DNA of 64,000 nt from Campylobacter sp. LR291e (lineage in GTDB: Bacteria; Campylobacterota; Campylobacteria; Campylobacterales; Campylobacteraceae), in the NCBI RefSeq assembly GCF_008633915.1, contig NZ_VJNV01000023.1, positions 83,897 to 147,896 of the forward strand, read 5' to 3'. The notes under the pieces are model-generated. The model worked only from the letters and a program-made list of their open reading frames with translations, searched no databases and had not been told where the DNA came from. The position numbers and the translations under genes are program-made. The stretch's first letter is position 1, and each line of letters starts with the position of its first letter. Shown piece by piece: positions 9,837-18,141 of this stretch.

Positions 9837-10801
9837 TATTTTGAAATTCCAGCCTCTCTTTTTGGATTCATAATTAAGTTTAAATCGTTCTCGCTTAAAT
9901 TAATATCGTAAAATTCCTTAAAATGCTTTTTAAACTCAGCCTTTATATCATAATTAAAAAGTTCTGGGTGATTGTTGTTTGCTAGAAATTTTAATATTAA
10001 GCTTAAATCAAGGCTTGGGGCGGTTGGGCGATACGAACCAAGTGGCAATTTAAAAACTTTTTTGTTTTTAACAGCTTTTAAATTTTGTAAATTTTTATCT
10101 TGCATAATATCTTCAACTTGCAAGGGGGTAAAATTTGTTATATAAATAATGTCTGGATTTAGGGAGTAGAATTCTTCTAAATTTAAATAACTATTATTAA
10201 AGCCATTAAATTTAAATGCATTAGTAGCACCTGTTTTTTTAAATAAATAGTCTACAAAACCGGTACTTGTCATTATTTTATTACCATCATATCCTCTTAA
10301 TGCAACAGCTTTTATAGGTTTGATATTGTATAATTTTAAGTTTATTTCTTTTTCTACTTCATCAATATTAGATAAAAGTTTATCGCTTATTTGTTTAATA
10401 TCAAAATACTTATTGAGCGATTCTAGCCAATGTTTCAGAGCTGATCTTGAATTATAATTATCTACATTTATAGTTAATTTTAATACTTCTTTGCCACTTT
10501 TACTCAAAAACTCACAAATCTTTAAATCATTTATATGACAAATATATAAATCAGCATTTAAGGCTAAAAGTTCTTCTAAACTAGGATTATTAGAACTTTT
10601 GATATTTTTTAATTGAGGATAAAATTTTACAAGCAGTGAGTTATTAATAAAATTTGATGAAGCCTTTGGTATTAAAACCATATTAGCATCTTTTGTAATA
10701 AAGGCCAATAAAGAAGGTACTGGCCATAAATCAACTATAACTACTTGTTTGGCAAAAATAAAATTTACAAAAATAAATAAAGAAAATATTAATTTTTTCA
10801 T
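9836..10801 (-). CDS. Periplasmic metal-chelate-binding protein (FecB/BtuF type)
   Basis: This 321-residue protein begins with a Sec signal peptide ending around FIFAK (about residue 18) and has no lipobox cysteine, so it should be soluble in the periplasm. The order of elements fits a class III binding protein: an N-terminal lobe with NPSLEELLALNADLYI, a linking helix, then NLEEFYSLNPDIIYI and the C-terminal block PLGSYRPTAPSLDLSLILKF, typical of FecB/BtuF relatives. It lies eight bases after the TonB receptor with an AAGG ribosome site. It would carry the receptor's ligand to the permease. Confidence 0.85.
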   Translation of the reverse strand: MKKLIFSLFIFVNFIFAKQVVIVDLWPVPSLLAFITKDANMVLIPKASSNFINNSLLVKFYPQLKNIKSSNNPSLEELLALNADLYICHINDLKICEFLSKSGKEVLKLTINVDNYNSRSALKHWLESLNKYFDIKQISDKLLSNIDEVEKEINLKLYNIKPIKAVALRGYDGNKIMTSTGFVDYLFKKTGATNAFKFNGFNNSYLNLEEFYSLNPDIIYITNFTPLQVEDIMQDKNLQNLKAVKNKKVFKLPLGSYRPTAPSLDLSLILKFLANNNHPELFNYDIKAEFKKHFKEFYDINLSENDLNLIMNPKREAGISK

Positions 10802-10809
10802 AAAAGTCC

Positions 10810-12912
10810 TTAATAATTATAAGAATATTTTACAAAGAAATTTGTACCAGGTTCTAATAAAGGATTTGTCCTTGCAAAATCATAACTAATATCTTCAATA
10901 TTTACAGGATTGCGTCCTTTTCTATCAAAGATATTTTCAACCCCAAAAGTAAGTTCCATATCTTTCATATTAGTACTAAACGCACCCAAATTTAAACCAG
11001 CGTAAATATCACTCATAGCATAACTACCACTTTTTCTTTCTTGGCTTTCATCTATTCTAGTTTTGCCCTTAACCATTCTTTCTTGTACTTTTAAATAACC
11101 AAAATTTTTATAATCATATTGAAGTGAAATCCTGCCATAAAGTGGGGCTATATGATCAAGTGGTTTATTTTCAGTACGATTTTGTCCATAGGTGTGAGTT
11201 GCATTATAAGCTAAGATAAAATCATAAAATTTATGATTTCCTTCAAGTTCTACGCCTTGAATGTAAGTTTTTCCTATGTTTTCGTAATAATAATTGCTAG
11301 AACTAGCTGAACTAGTAGTTTTTAACATATCTTTATAATTTGTCCTATACGCGTTTATGGTAAAAAAGTTTTGTTCATCATGAATTCTAAATCCTAGTTC
11401 ATAAGTTTGAGAAGTTTCGCTTTTTAAATTAGGATTAGGCCATTTTTCATTTCCATTTGTATCTCTACTTGCCGATGAATAATTAGAAGCACCTGGTGCT
11501 TTAAAATTATGACTAATATTACCAGTTATAGAAAATATATTACTTAAAAACCAAACAGCACCAAGACTTCCTGTTAATGCACCTTCATCAAGCGTACCTA
11601 AATTTTTAAGTTTTTCTTTTACTTCATCGCTATAACTTGATTCTGTATCAGCACTTCTTTTGCCTATTGTGGTGAATACATGGTCATATCTAATGGCACC
11701 TTGAAGTATTAAATTATCAAGCATAGAATAATCATCTGTTATAAAGGCTGATATAGTGTTTTGCCAAGATTTTCTACCATCAGTTTGTGCAATATTTGTA
11801 TTTAAATTTACTTGTTTTCCTTGAGTTGGGGATAATGCATTTAATGTTTCAACGCCATATCTTAAAGTATGAGCATTTAGTATAGAAGTAAAGGCTAGGC
11901 GTCCACCTATATAGTTATTGTTATATACTTTATTATTTACATAATTTCCCGTTCCTGCGTTATAAGTATATAAATCAGTCGTATAATATCTCCAATAAAC
12001 ATACCAATCAAGCTTTTCAGCAAAGCTTAGATTTTCAGCCTCTACTCCAAATTTTAAATAAGTCTCATAAATAGGATCTCTTTTTCTAATGAAACCAAAA
12101 TCGCTTCCAGCCCCAGCAAATTGACCACCTCCATCGTTATCTACTGCCCTTGAATATCGACCTTGCGTGTAATATCTTATATCATCATAACTATATCCTA
12201 CATTCCAATCAAAGCCGTAGTTTTTAGAATTTGAATTTTTAATTTCACCTTCTGGACTTCGGTAGTCTTCTGTATATCGTCCATTTAAGCCAAATAAAAC
12301 ATCAAAACCATCACCACCTCCAATTGCTTCAAAGCGAGAAGCCAAGCCGCTATTTACGCTAGAATACTCCAAAGCCCTTAATCTAAAATCCATATCAAAT
12401 TCTTTATTAATATCACCTCTATAACGCCTTGAAATAAAATTTATAACTCCGTTCATAGCATCAGAACCATAAAGGGCTGAGGCAGGTCCTCTAATAATTT
12501 CAACTGCATCAAGTGAATTTGAATCAAAAATATTTAAAGCCAAAGTATTTCTACCAAGTACAGGTACCCCATCTAATGTAATCAAAGCCCTTGAAACCTG
12601 TGTACTCATACCTCTAATAGAAACTTGTCCATTTGTACTGCCTGAACGAACAAACATAATACCGGGTGCTTGTTCTAATATACCTTGAATTCCATTTGTA
12701 GTACTATTTCTTAAAATTGACTCAGAATTTATCACACTTATACTCCTACTTTGTTCAATTAAGGGAGTATCAAAGGTATTAAGATAATCAGCACTATCTT
12801 TAATAATGATTGAATCTAGTTGATATTCGCTTGTTTTGTTATTTTCATTTGCAAAAGCATTTGAAAAAAGTCCTAAATAACAAGCTAGGCTTAAAAAAAT
12901 TTTATTTTTCAT
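10810..12912 (-). CDS. TonB-dependent outer-membrane receptor
   Basis: This 700-residue protein has a signal peptide (about residues 1-21, ending NAFA) and a TonB-box-like YQLDSIIIK near residues 30-38. The plug domain (about 50-165) contains QAPGIMF-type, GQVSIRGM, LDGVPVLGR and DAVEIIRGPASALYGSDAM, with NGVINFISR closing it. The remaining 530 residues form the 22-strand barrel, ending in an aromatic residue (VKYSYNY) as required for barrel assembly. It imports a scarce ligand, probably a metal chelate, using TonB energy. The start overlaps the upstream stop by one base, with a strong AAGGAG site. Substrate specificity cannot be read from sequence. Confidence 0.93.
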   Translation of the reverse strand: MKNKIFLSLACYLGLFSNAFANENNKTSEYQLDSIIIKDSADYLNTFDTPLIEQSRSISVINSESILRNSTTNGIQGILEQAPGIMFVRSGSTNGQVSIRGMSTQVSRALITLDGVPVLGRNTLALNIFDSNSLDAVEIIRGPASALYGSDAMNGVINFISRRYRGDINKEFDMDFRLRALEYSSVNSGLASRFEAIGGGDGFDVLFGLNGRYTEDYRSPEGEIKNSNSKNYGFDWNVGYSYDDIRYYTQGRYSRAVDNDGGGQFAGAGSDFGFIRKRDPIYETYLKFGVEAENLSFAEKLDWYVYWRYYTTDLYTYNAGTGNYVNNKVYNNNYIGGRLAFTSILNAHTLRYGVETLNALSPTQGKQVNLNTNIAQTDGRKSWQNTISAFITDDYSMLDNLILQGAIRYDHVFTTIGKRSADTESSYSDEVKEKLKNLGTLDEGALTGSLGAVWFLSNIFSITGNISHNFKAPGASNYSSASRDTNGNEKWPNPNLKSETSQTYELGFRIHDEQNFFTINAYRTNYKDMLKTTSSASSSNYYYENIGKTYIQGVELEGNHKFYDFILAYNATHTYGQNRTENKPLDHIAPLYGRISLQYDYKNFGYLKVQERMVKGKTRIDESQERKSGSYAMSDIYAGLNLGAFSTNMKDMELTFGVENIFDRKGRNPVNIEDISYDFARTNPLLEPGTNFFVKYSYNY

Positions 12913-13532
12913 TATTTCTCCTTGCTATTTATATCAAATTCAAGCCATTTCATAAATTTGTCAAAAAAGACTTCGGTTATAGGCATAAAGCCTTGTCCTA
13001 GGTGAAAATCAGGGTCTAGTGCACTTAGATAAAGTGAGCCTTTAAAGGTCTTTTCATCCTTACAAAGTATGGACCTGCCAAGTTCATCAACAAGCAGTTT
13101 TTCTACTTCACCACCATGCTTAAAAGTACCATGATAATGCCATTTGCACTCCTTAACCTCTAAAAAATTCCACAAAGTAGAGTTTTCATTAGCCTTATAC
13201 ATAGGTAAATCTGCATTTTGACTTATCCACCACCAAAAATTTACCTGTCCTGTTTCATAGGTTATATGATTAAAAAGTCCACTTATTAAGTCAGGAAACA
13301 TTAAAACATTGCCATCATTTTTTAGATAATTTAAAATTTTCTCAAAATTTTCTCTCATAAATTTTGGATACATACGAGAGGCAAAAACTACTAAGTCAAA
13401 TTCGCTTAAATCCTTATCTTTAAGATTGGCTAGATAAATTTTTTCATCATAAAAATTACTGTATTTTGCATCTTTATTTATGAAGAAATTTTGGTGAAAA
13501 GAACTACCTCCTGTGATTATTGCTTTTTTCAT
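12912..13532 (-). CDS. Class-I amidotransferase/ThuA-fold-like protein, second of a tandem pair
   Basis: I do not recognise this 206-residue cytoplasmic protein (no signal peptide) as a named family. The pattern AIITGGSSFH at the N-terminus, FDLVVFASRMYP, then LNYLKNDGNVLMFPD suggests a flavodoxin/GATase1-like alpha/beta fold. No nucleophilic Cys is evident at the expected elbow, where FPDLISG is found. A His/Trp-rich stretch (VNFWWWISQNA, KWHYHGTFKHGG) is unusual and could hold a ligand or metal. It overlaps the upstream paralog by four bases and the TonB receptor by one, so it belongs to the uptake operon. The function is unknown; processing of the imported chelate is one possibility. Confidence 0.7.
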   Translation of the reverse strand: MKKAIITGGSSFHQNFFINKDAKYSNFYDEKIYLANLKDKDLSEFDLVVFASRMYPKFMRENFEKILNYLKNDGNVLMFPDLISGLFNHITYETGQVNFWWWISQNADLPMYKANENSTLWNFLEVKECKWHYHGTFKHGGEVEKLLVDELGRSILCKDEKTFKGSLYLSALDPDFHLGQGFMPITEVFFDKFMKWLEFDINSKEK

Positions 13533-14209
13533 TTTTCTAGCCTTTCTTTTAAGATATTTTCTATATAGATTAAGACATTTAATCCAAGGCGTCTAGCCGT
13601 GCTTAAATCAAAAAGCCCATAAGCTAATAAATCAGCCCCTGCTGTGTTTATTAAAACGCCCTTTGAGCTTGTTCTATCAACATAAGCTACGCAATATCCT
13701 TCATCATCTTGCATAAAAATTTCAGCCTCATCACTTGGATTTTTATAACCTCTATTAAAAAAGCCCTTTACTCCACGTCTATAATTTATATCATACTCTC
13801 TCAAACCATTACAAATAGGGTGTTTATTTAGCTTAACCTCTCTTAATCTAATAGGTGTTTTACTAGCTATATACTTACTATCATAAGGACAAAAATCACT
13901 CACTGAGGCCGTGAAATTTAAAATAATTCCACCTCTATCTAAGTACTCTTTAAATTTATCCTTATATGAACTTAGCCAAATTTGGTCTATATTCATAGGA
14001 AAAAGAATGGCTGCGTGATTTTCTTGCCAAAAAATTTCATTTAAGTCCTCATAAATATCAACCTTTTTTAAGGTCCCTTTATAAAGTTCTTCTTCGCAAA
14101 GATGCTTTGCCTCGCAACACAAAGAATCACCCCAACAATCCAAATAAGCTATTTTTCCAGCTTTTTTGATAAGCTCAAAATCATATTTTGTATAGTCTAT
14201 ATAAGACAT
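13529..14209 (-). CDS. Class-I amidotransferase/ThuA-fold-like protein, first gene of the uptake operon
   Basis: This 226-residue cytoplasmic protein starts with ATG behind a strong AAAAGGAG site. Elements resembling the GATase1/ThuA fold are AAILFPMNIDQIW, FKEYLDRGGIILNFTAS, NKHPICNGL and KGVLINTAGADLLAYG. It has a Cys-rich segment CWGDSLCCEAKHLCEE near residues 25-40, unusual for a cytosolic enzyme and possibly redox active or metal binding. It is a distant paralog of the next gene by fold pattern. As promoter-proximal gene of a Fur-box-like controlled receptor/ABC operon, it probably acts on the imported ligand, but this is inference. Confidence 0.7.
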   Translation of the reverse strand: MSYIDYTKYDFELIKKAGKIAYLDCWGDSLCCEAKHLCEEELYKGTLKKVDIYEDLNEIFWQENHAAILFPMNIDQIWLSSYKDKFKEYLDRGGIILNFTASVSDFCPYDSKYIASKTPIRLREVKLNKHPICNGLREYDINYRRGVKGFFNRGYKNPSDEAEIFMQDDEGYCVAYVDRTSSKGVLINTAGADLLAYGLFDLSTARRLGLNVLIYIENILKERLEK

Positions 14210-14235
14210 GGTTCTCCTTTTAAAAAAATCTTTGT

Positions 14236-14258
14236 ATTATATTGATAATTATTTTAAA
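14236..14258 (-). promoter_or_regulatory. Promoter -10 and Fur-box-like element of the TonB/ABC operon
   Basis: On the minus strand TATAAT lies at 14236-14241. Directly upstream, 14242-14258 reads on the plus strand TTGATAATTATTTTAAA, matching the Fur 7-1-7 pattern TGATAATnATTATCA at most positions. Fur bound here would block RNA polymerase, so iron-repressed transcription of 8134-14209 is expected. Confidence 0.6.
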
Positions 14259-14265
14259 AATTTAT

Positions 14266-14279
14266 AAAAAAAAAAAAAA
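14266..14279. repeat. A14 homopolymer upstream of operon promoter
   Basis: Fourteen consecutive A residues (T on the coding strand) lie about 25-38 bases upstream of the -10 element at 14236-14241. The tract could act as an UP-like curved element and is prone to length change. Confidence 0.8.
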
Positions 14280-14374
14280 CGAAAGAAAAATTCTAAAATA
14301 GTCTATATATAAGTATTTAAACTTGAAAATAAGTTTCAAAAAAATATAAATTTTTTTGAAAAATATAAGTTTTT

Positions 14375-14393
14375 ATTGATTAAAATTATCAAT
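14375..14393. promoter_or_regulatory. Second Fur-box-like palindrome
   Basis: ATTGATTAAAATTATCAAT is a perfect inverted repeat (6-bp arms, 7-base spacer) that aligns to the Fur 7-1-7 motif with two mismatches. It lies about 117 bp upstream of the proximal site in the same 229-bp intergenic region, an arrangement that would allow cooperative or looping repression. Confidence 0.45.
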
Positions 14394-14438
14394 TAATTTG
14401 AGATGAAAAAAATAACTAGAATAAAGTAAAGATAAAAA

Positions 14439-15482
14439 TTAAATATAATTTTTATCTTTTAAAATGGTATATAGTCTAATGGTAGATATAAAAAAGGTTA
14501 AAATGGCAGGTCCAAGTATAATGCCCCAAAAACCAAAGCTTGAAATTCCAGCTATCATTGCTAAAAATATTAAAAATTCATTGATTTTAGCAGGGGTTTT
14601 TACTAATTTTTGATTAATCCATTTTATTATAAGTGGCTTAATGATAGTATCTGCAAGAAAAGAAATAACTATTATACAATAGCCAAAAATCCAAAAGGCC
14701 GTTGCTTGATTGCCAAGGGTAAACTCATAAATGCTAATAGGTATATACATTAAAGCCCCACCTATTGCTGGTATTAAAGAACTTATTGAAAAAACTAAGC
14801 CCATTAAAATGGCATCATAGCCAAAAATTCCTGTAATTATAGAAAATAAAAAGCCCTCAAAAATAGCTACAATCACCATAGAATAAAGCACAACAGCCAT
14901 TACATTACTAACCTCGCTTAAAACGTCTTCTAATTCTTTTTTATTGATAGGCACGACTGATTTTATATAAATAACAAGTTCAGTCCCGTATAAATTTGCA
15001 AAAAAGTAAAAAATACAAATTAAAACCATATCTACTAAGAATTTAGCCCCACTTTTTGTAAAATTTGAGAGATAGTTTAATGATTGTTTTGCTAGTTGAT
15101 TTAAATCAAGTTCTATCAAAAATTTTTTTATTTTTGGTTCTAAAAATTGAAGCGGCTCAGGTAGTTTAAATTCATAACTTCTAATATATTCTAAGGTTTG
15201 ACTAACCACATTTATATCGAAATTTCTAAGTATTTTTGCAAGTTCAACCATGGCATAAATAAAGGGTGCAAAAAAGACTATTATTATACAAATAGTCGTT
15301 AAAATAGTAGCTAGTAATTTTTTTCCCTTTACAAAAAATAAAATTTTAGCATGTAAATTTGAGGTAGCAACCGCCATTAGGCTCGAAATGATAATTACTA
15401 GCAAGAAATCTTTGAAAAGATATAATAATAATAATAAAACTATTAAAATAAAACAAAATAAAAAAACTTTACCATTTTTCAA
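14439..15482 (-). CDS. AI-2E/PerM-family membrane protein
   Basis: This 347-residue protein has about eight membrane helices: two near the N-terminus, an extracytoplasmic segment (about residues 75-145), then a C-terminal set containing LVFSISSLIPAIGGALMYIP and WINQKLVKTPAKINEF. This layout, with the conserved proline-rich loop in the second half, is the AI-2E family (PF01594). Members are proposed transporters of small molecules or sodium/proton exchangers, and the true substrate here is unknown. It lies two bases downstream of ruvB on the same strand, so the two are co-transcribed. Confidence 0.85.
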   Translation of the reverse strand: MKNGKVFLFCFILIVLLLLLYLFKDFLLVIIISSLMAVATSNLHAKILFFVKGKKLLATILTTICIIIVFFAPFIYAMVELAKILRNFDINVVSQTLEYIRSYEFKLPEPLQFLEPKIKKFLIELDLNQLAKQSLNYLSNFTKSGAKFLVDMVLICIFYFFANLYGTELVIYIKSVVPINKKELEDVLSEVSNVMAVVLYSMVIVAIFEGFLFSIITGIFGYDAILMGLVFSISSLIPAIGGALMYIPISIYEFTLGNQATAFWIFGYCIIVISFLADTIIKPLIIKWINQKLVKTPAKINEFLIFLAMIAGISSFGFWGIILGPAILTFFISTIRLYTILKDKNYI

Positions 15483-15484
15483 AC

Positions 15485-16495
15485 TTACTCCTCGTCAAAC
15501 AAAGTTCGCTCGTAATTTAATTTTAAAGCCTTGTAGCTTTTAACACTAGCAATTCTGCCCTTTGCAGTTCTTTCTATATAGCCATTTGCAAGTAAATAGG
15601 GCTCAATCACGTCCTCAATGGTATTTTCATCCTCGCTTAAGGCCGCTGCTAAGCTACCAAGCCCTATAGGACGGCCCCTAGAAGTTGTTAAAAGTTCTAA
15701 ATATTTTAAATCCATACTATCAAAGCCAAGTTCATTTACTCCAAGTGAATTTAAGGCCTCTACGGTCCTTTGTTGAGTGATTGTTTCTTCATCGTTTACA
15801 TCTGCAAAATCTCTAACCCTTCTTAATAAACGAAGTGCTATTCTAGGCGTTGAGCGGCTCCTTTTTGCTATCTCCATGGCTGCGTTTTTATCACAAGTTT
15901 TATTTAATTTTACAGCTGCTTTTTGTATAATCGTTGCTAGTTCTTCATCTTTATAAAATTCAAGCCTAAATTGCATTCCAAATCTATCTCGCAAAGGATT
16001 ACTAAGCTTTCCTGCCCTTGTGGTTGCACCTATTAGGGTAAATTTTGGCAGGTCTATTTTAATGGTTTGCGCAGCTGGCCCACTACCTATGATAATATCC
16101 AAGCGAAAGTCCTCCATTGCCGGATAAAGTACTTCTTCAATCGCAGGGCTAAGGCGATGAATTTCATCTATAAATAAAATATCACCTTCACTTAAATTTG
16201 TAAGAATAGCAGCTAAATCCCCACTCTTTTCTATCATCGGAGCTGCCGTTGTTTTGATATTTGCAGTCATTTCATAAGAGATAATATTTGCAAGTGTTGT
16301 TTTTCCAAGTCCAGCAGGACCACTAAATAAAATATGGTCTAAATTTTCCTCTCTTTTTTTTGCAGCACTTATAAAAACATTTAAATTTTTTTTGATATTT
16401 TCTTGTCCTATGTAATCATCAAAGGAGGTAGGACGTAAAGAATTTTCGTATTTTTCATCAAAGGAAAATTTTTCTATTTCTACGATTTTATCCAT
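15485..16495 (-). CDS. ruvB: Holliday junction branch migration helicase RuvB
   Basis: This 336-residue AAA+ ATPase has standard length. Walker [10 protein letters not shown] lies near residues 60-68, Walker [12 protein letters not shown] near 104-114, sensor 1 LIGATTRAG near 155, and the arginine-finger region LRDRFG follows. The C-terminal winged helix contains [19 protein letters not shown] and [17 protein letters not shown]. With RuvA it drives branch migration of recombination intermediates; ruvA is not in the window. The gene is divergent from 16576. Confidence 0.97.
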   Translation of the reverse strand: MDKIVEIEKFSFDEKYENSLRPTSFDDYIGQENIKKNLNVFISAAKKREENLDHILFSGPAGLGKTTLANIISYEMTANIKTTAAPMIEKSGDLAAILTNLSEGDILFIDEIHRLSPAIEEVLYPAMEDFRLDIIIGSGPAAQTIKIDLPKFTLIGATTRAGKLSNPLRDRFGMQFRLEFYKDEELATIIQKAAVKLNKTCDKNAAMEIAKRSRSTPRIALRLLRRVRDFADVNDEETITQQRTVEALNSLGVNELGFDSMDLKYLELLTTSRGRPIGLGSLAAALSEDENTIEDVIEPYLLANGYIERTAKGRIASVKSYKALKLNYERTLFDEE

Positions 16496-16575
16496 TTTTT
16501 ACACTTGTTTTTAAAATTCAAATAAGATTTTAACTAATTTTTGTTAAAATTTGGCAAAAATTACGATGAGTGCTT

Positions 16576-16986
16576 ATGGGAATTTTACGCAGTTTAGAAA
16601 TGGAACACGATATTGATGATGTGGATAAATTTTTGCAGTACTTTAGGACCATGTGTGATAGCTTTGAACCCTTAATTATCAAGCTTACAAGCGATAGTGA
16701 AAAATATAAAGAAGCAATAAATGAGATAGAAAGACTAGCCCATAATACAGCTTGGGCGGCAAGAAGGCTTGATTTAGGAGAAATTACTGATTTTTGTGTA
16801 TTTTGTGAAGAAATGATGCAAGAAGCCAGTCGTTTTAATGGTCCTGCAAGTGATGAATTTGCTGATTGGTTGCTTTTAATGAGTGACCAGTTTGAAAAAT
16901 ATTGCCGTTCTTATGAAAATGATGCTTCTGTTTTAGCTCTTTTTAATCCTTTAATTGTTAATGTTCCAAATATCATTTCTAAATAA
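16576..16986 (+). CDS. Conserved small protein with Hpt-like helical pattern
   Basis: I chose the ATG at 16576 (136 residues) over an in-frame GTG at 16570 because GAG lies five bases upstream. It is an all-helical acidic protein without signal or membrane segments. The stretch ERLAHNTAWAARRLDLGEI (His at about residue 56) resembles the phosphorylatable His helix of Hpt domains (H-x3-x-A/G-x-R-L). It could therefore be an orphan phosphotransfer or CheA-related protein, but key residues are not decisive. As I recall, a homologous gene lies next to ruvB in C. jejuni. tmRNA begins 12 bases after its stop. Confidence 0.7.
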   Translation: MGILRSLEMEHDIDDVDKFLQYFRTMCDSFEPLIIKLTSDSEKYKEAINEIERLAHNTAWAARRLDLGEITDFCVFCEEMMQEASRFNGPASDEFADWLLLMSDQFEKYCRSYENDASVLALFNPLIVNVPNIISK

Positions 16987-16998
16987 ACTTTTCTTAAT

Positions 16999-17357
16999 GG
17001 GGACGACCTGGCTTCGACAGGAATAGTTTTGCAATGATGGCATGTCGCTTTGGGCAAAGCGTAAAAAGCCTACTTAAATTTAAACGCAAACAACGCGAAA
17101 TTTGCTCCTGCCTACGCTAGAGTTGCGTAGTCGTGGTTGAGCCTTGCTTTTTGATGATACTATCTAGTTAAAAAAGCGAGTCATTTTTTGATAGTGTAGC
17201 TTGATTTTTGACGAATTTTAAGCCAAATTTAGTCTTAGCTAGTTTGTGAAATTTTAAAGGTGAGTTTAAACTAGTGAAATTTTCATCTTTGATAAGCATG
17301 TAGAGATTGTTGTGGGATTATTTTTGGACAGGGGTTCAATTCCCCTCGTCTCCACCA
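16999..17357 (+). ncRNA. ssrA: tmRNA (ssrA)
   Basis: The 5' end GGGGACGACCTGGCTTCGAC and the 3' end with TTCAATTCCCCTCGTCTCC followed by ACCA form the alanine-tRNA-like acceptor (GGGGAC pairs with GTCTCC, one G-T wobble). The CCA is encoded. The tag frame runs from GCA at 17086 to TAG at 17128-17130 and reads ANNAKFAPAYARVA. It rescues stalled ribosomes and tags the products for proteolysis. The ending RVA replaces the KAA I recall for C. jejuni. Its promoter must lie within the end of the preceding gene. Confidence 0.97.
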
Positions 17358-17817
17358 TTAAGCTATTTCTAAGTTTTATCAATATCTTTCAATTACCATT
17401 TTAGCACACTTTGACACTCTTAGATATCCAAATATATTTATAATAAATTAAATATTATGATATAATTTTACTATTTATTTTACTACCTGTATGAAATTAA
17501 AAAAGGACATTTTAAAAGCGTAGGCAATCTAAAAAACTTTAAATAAGTCTTTTTATTTATCAAGCAAATAAAAATTTTAATAACTTATAAACTATAAAAG
17601 AAATAAAAAATTCTCCATTCATCCACACAAATGCTATAATAAAAATTTCTAAATAAGATAAAAAGATGTTTTGTTTATACTTGCAGCCATTGTTAAAGAG
17701 CTTTTTTCTCCATTATAAACAAAGAATAAAAATGGAATATATAAAAACAAAAACCATAAACCAAACAATATTTTTTATTATTGATAAAAAATAAAGCAAT
17801 TATCATTAAAATAATAT
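17358..17817. other. 460-bp AT-rich stretch downstream of tmRNA with no convincing gene
   Basis: There is no recognisable protein, RNA or terminator. It contains isolated TATAAT elements (near 17461 and 17635-17640) and scattered stops in all frames. A 42-codon plus-strand frame exists at 17666-17794, listed separately. Given its position next to ssrA, a common integration site, this may be decayed accessory DNA, but no att-like repeat of the tmRNA 3' end is visible. Confidence 0.5.
17666..17794 (+). CDS. Doubtful 42-codon open frame
   Basis: An ATG 25 bases downstream of a perfect TATAAT (17635-17640) opens a 42-codon frame encoding a basic peptide with aromatic hydrophobic patches (for example TIFFIIDKK at the end). 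There is no good ribosome site. In such AT-rich DNA a frame of this size is expected by chance; it is kept only because of the well-placed -10 element. Confidence 0.15.
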   Translation: MFCLYLQPLLKSFFLHYKQRIKMEYIKTKTINQTIFFIIDKK

Positions 17818-17946
17818 TTAATATATGTTGCATTCAAAATTTCCTTGATTGCTATATGTGCCTACTTCTTCTGGTAAGCTTATTTCTATGCCAAGGGTTG
17901 AATAAAATTTATTTGCTTTCAGTTTTGTTTCTAGGGTGTAGGGCAT
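17818..17946 (-). CDS. Small 42-residue protein or gene remnant
   Basis: ATG at 17946 is preceded by AGGG with six-base spacing, directly after an in-frame stop. The peptide has low-bias, protein-like composition (it includes FYSTLGIEISLPEEVGTYSN), unlike random AT-rich translation. It lies 12 bases downstream of 17959-18141 on the same strand, so three small genes may form an operon. It may alternatively be the surviving fragment of a larger gene. I do not recognise it. Confidence 0.35.
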   Translation of the reverse strand: MPYTLETKLKANKFYSTLGIEISLPEEVGTYSNQGNFECNIY

Positions 17947-17958
17947 TTAAATCCCTAA

Positions 17959-18141
17959 TTATTGCTTTTGAATTTTGCTTGAAAATTCATTAACTATTCT
18001 TAGAAGTTCGTTTAAATTTTCCTTTGCCTTGTCGTCCTTTTTACATAGTGTTTTTAAGTGTAAAAATTTGTTTTTATCCATAAGAACAGTATTTAAATCC
18101 GTAAAAATTTGAAGTAAATTTTTAGCCTTTTCATCATTCAT
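17959..18141 (-). CDS. Small hypothetical protein (60 residues)
   Basis: This is an all-helical, lysine-rich soluble protein, possibly coiled-coil forming. I prefer the ATG at 18141 (MNDEKAK) to the ATG at 18150 because AAGGAG immediately abuts the latter, while it lies ten bases from the former. It overlaps the end of the upstream 153-residue gene by eight bases, indicating coupling. No family is recognised. It sits in the accessory region next to ssrA. Confidence 0.5.
   Translation of the reverse strand: MNDEKAKNLLQIFTDLNTVLMDKNKFLHLKTLCKKDDKAKENLNELLRIVNEFSSKIQKQ

Noticed and set aside
17795..17817. Fur-like sequence around AATTATCATTAAAATAAT
   Set aside because: Only one half-site fits the 7-1-7 pattern and no start codon is suitably placed.
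17781..17993. 70-codon plus-strand frame
   Set aside because: It lies antisense to better-supported small minus-strand genes, lacks a ribosome site and has a composition typical of chance frames.
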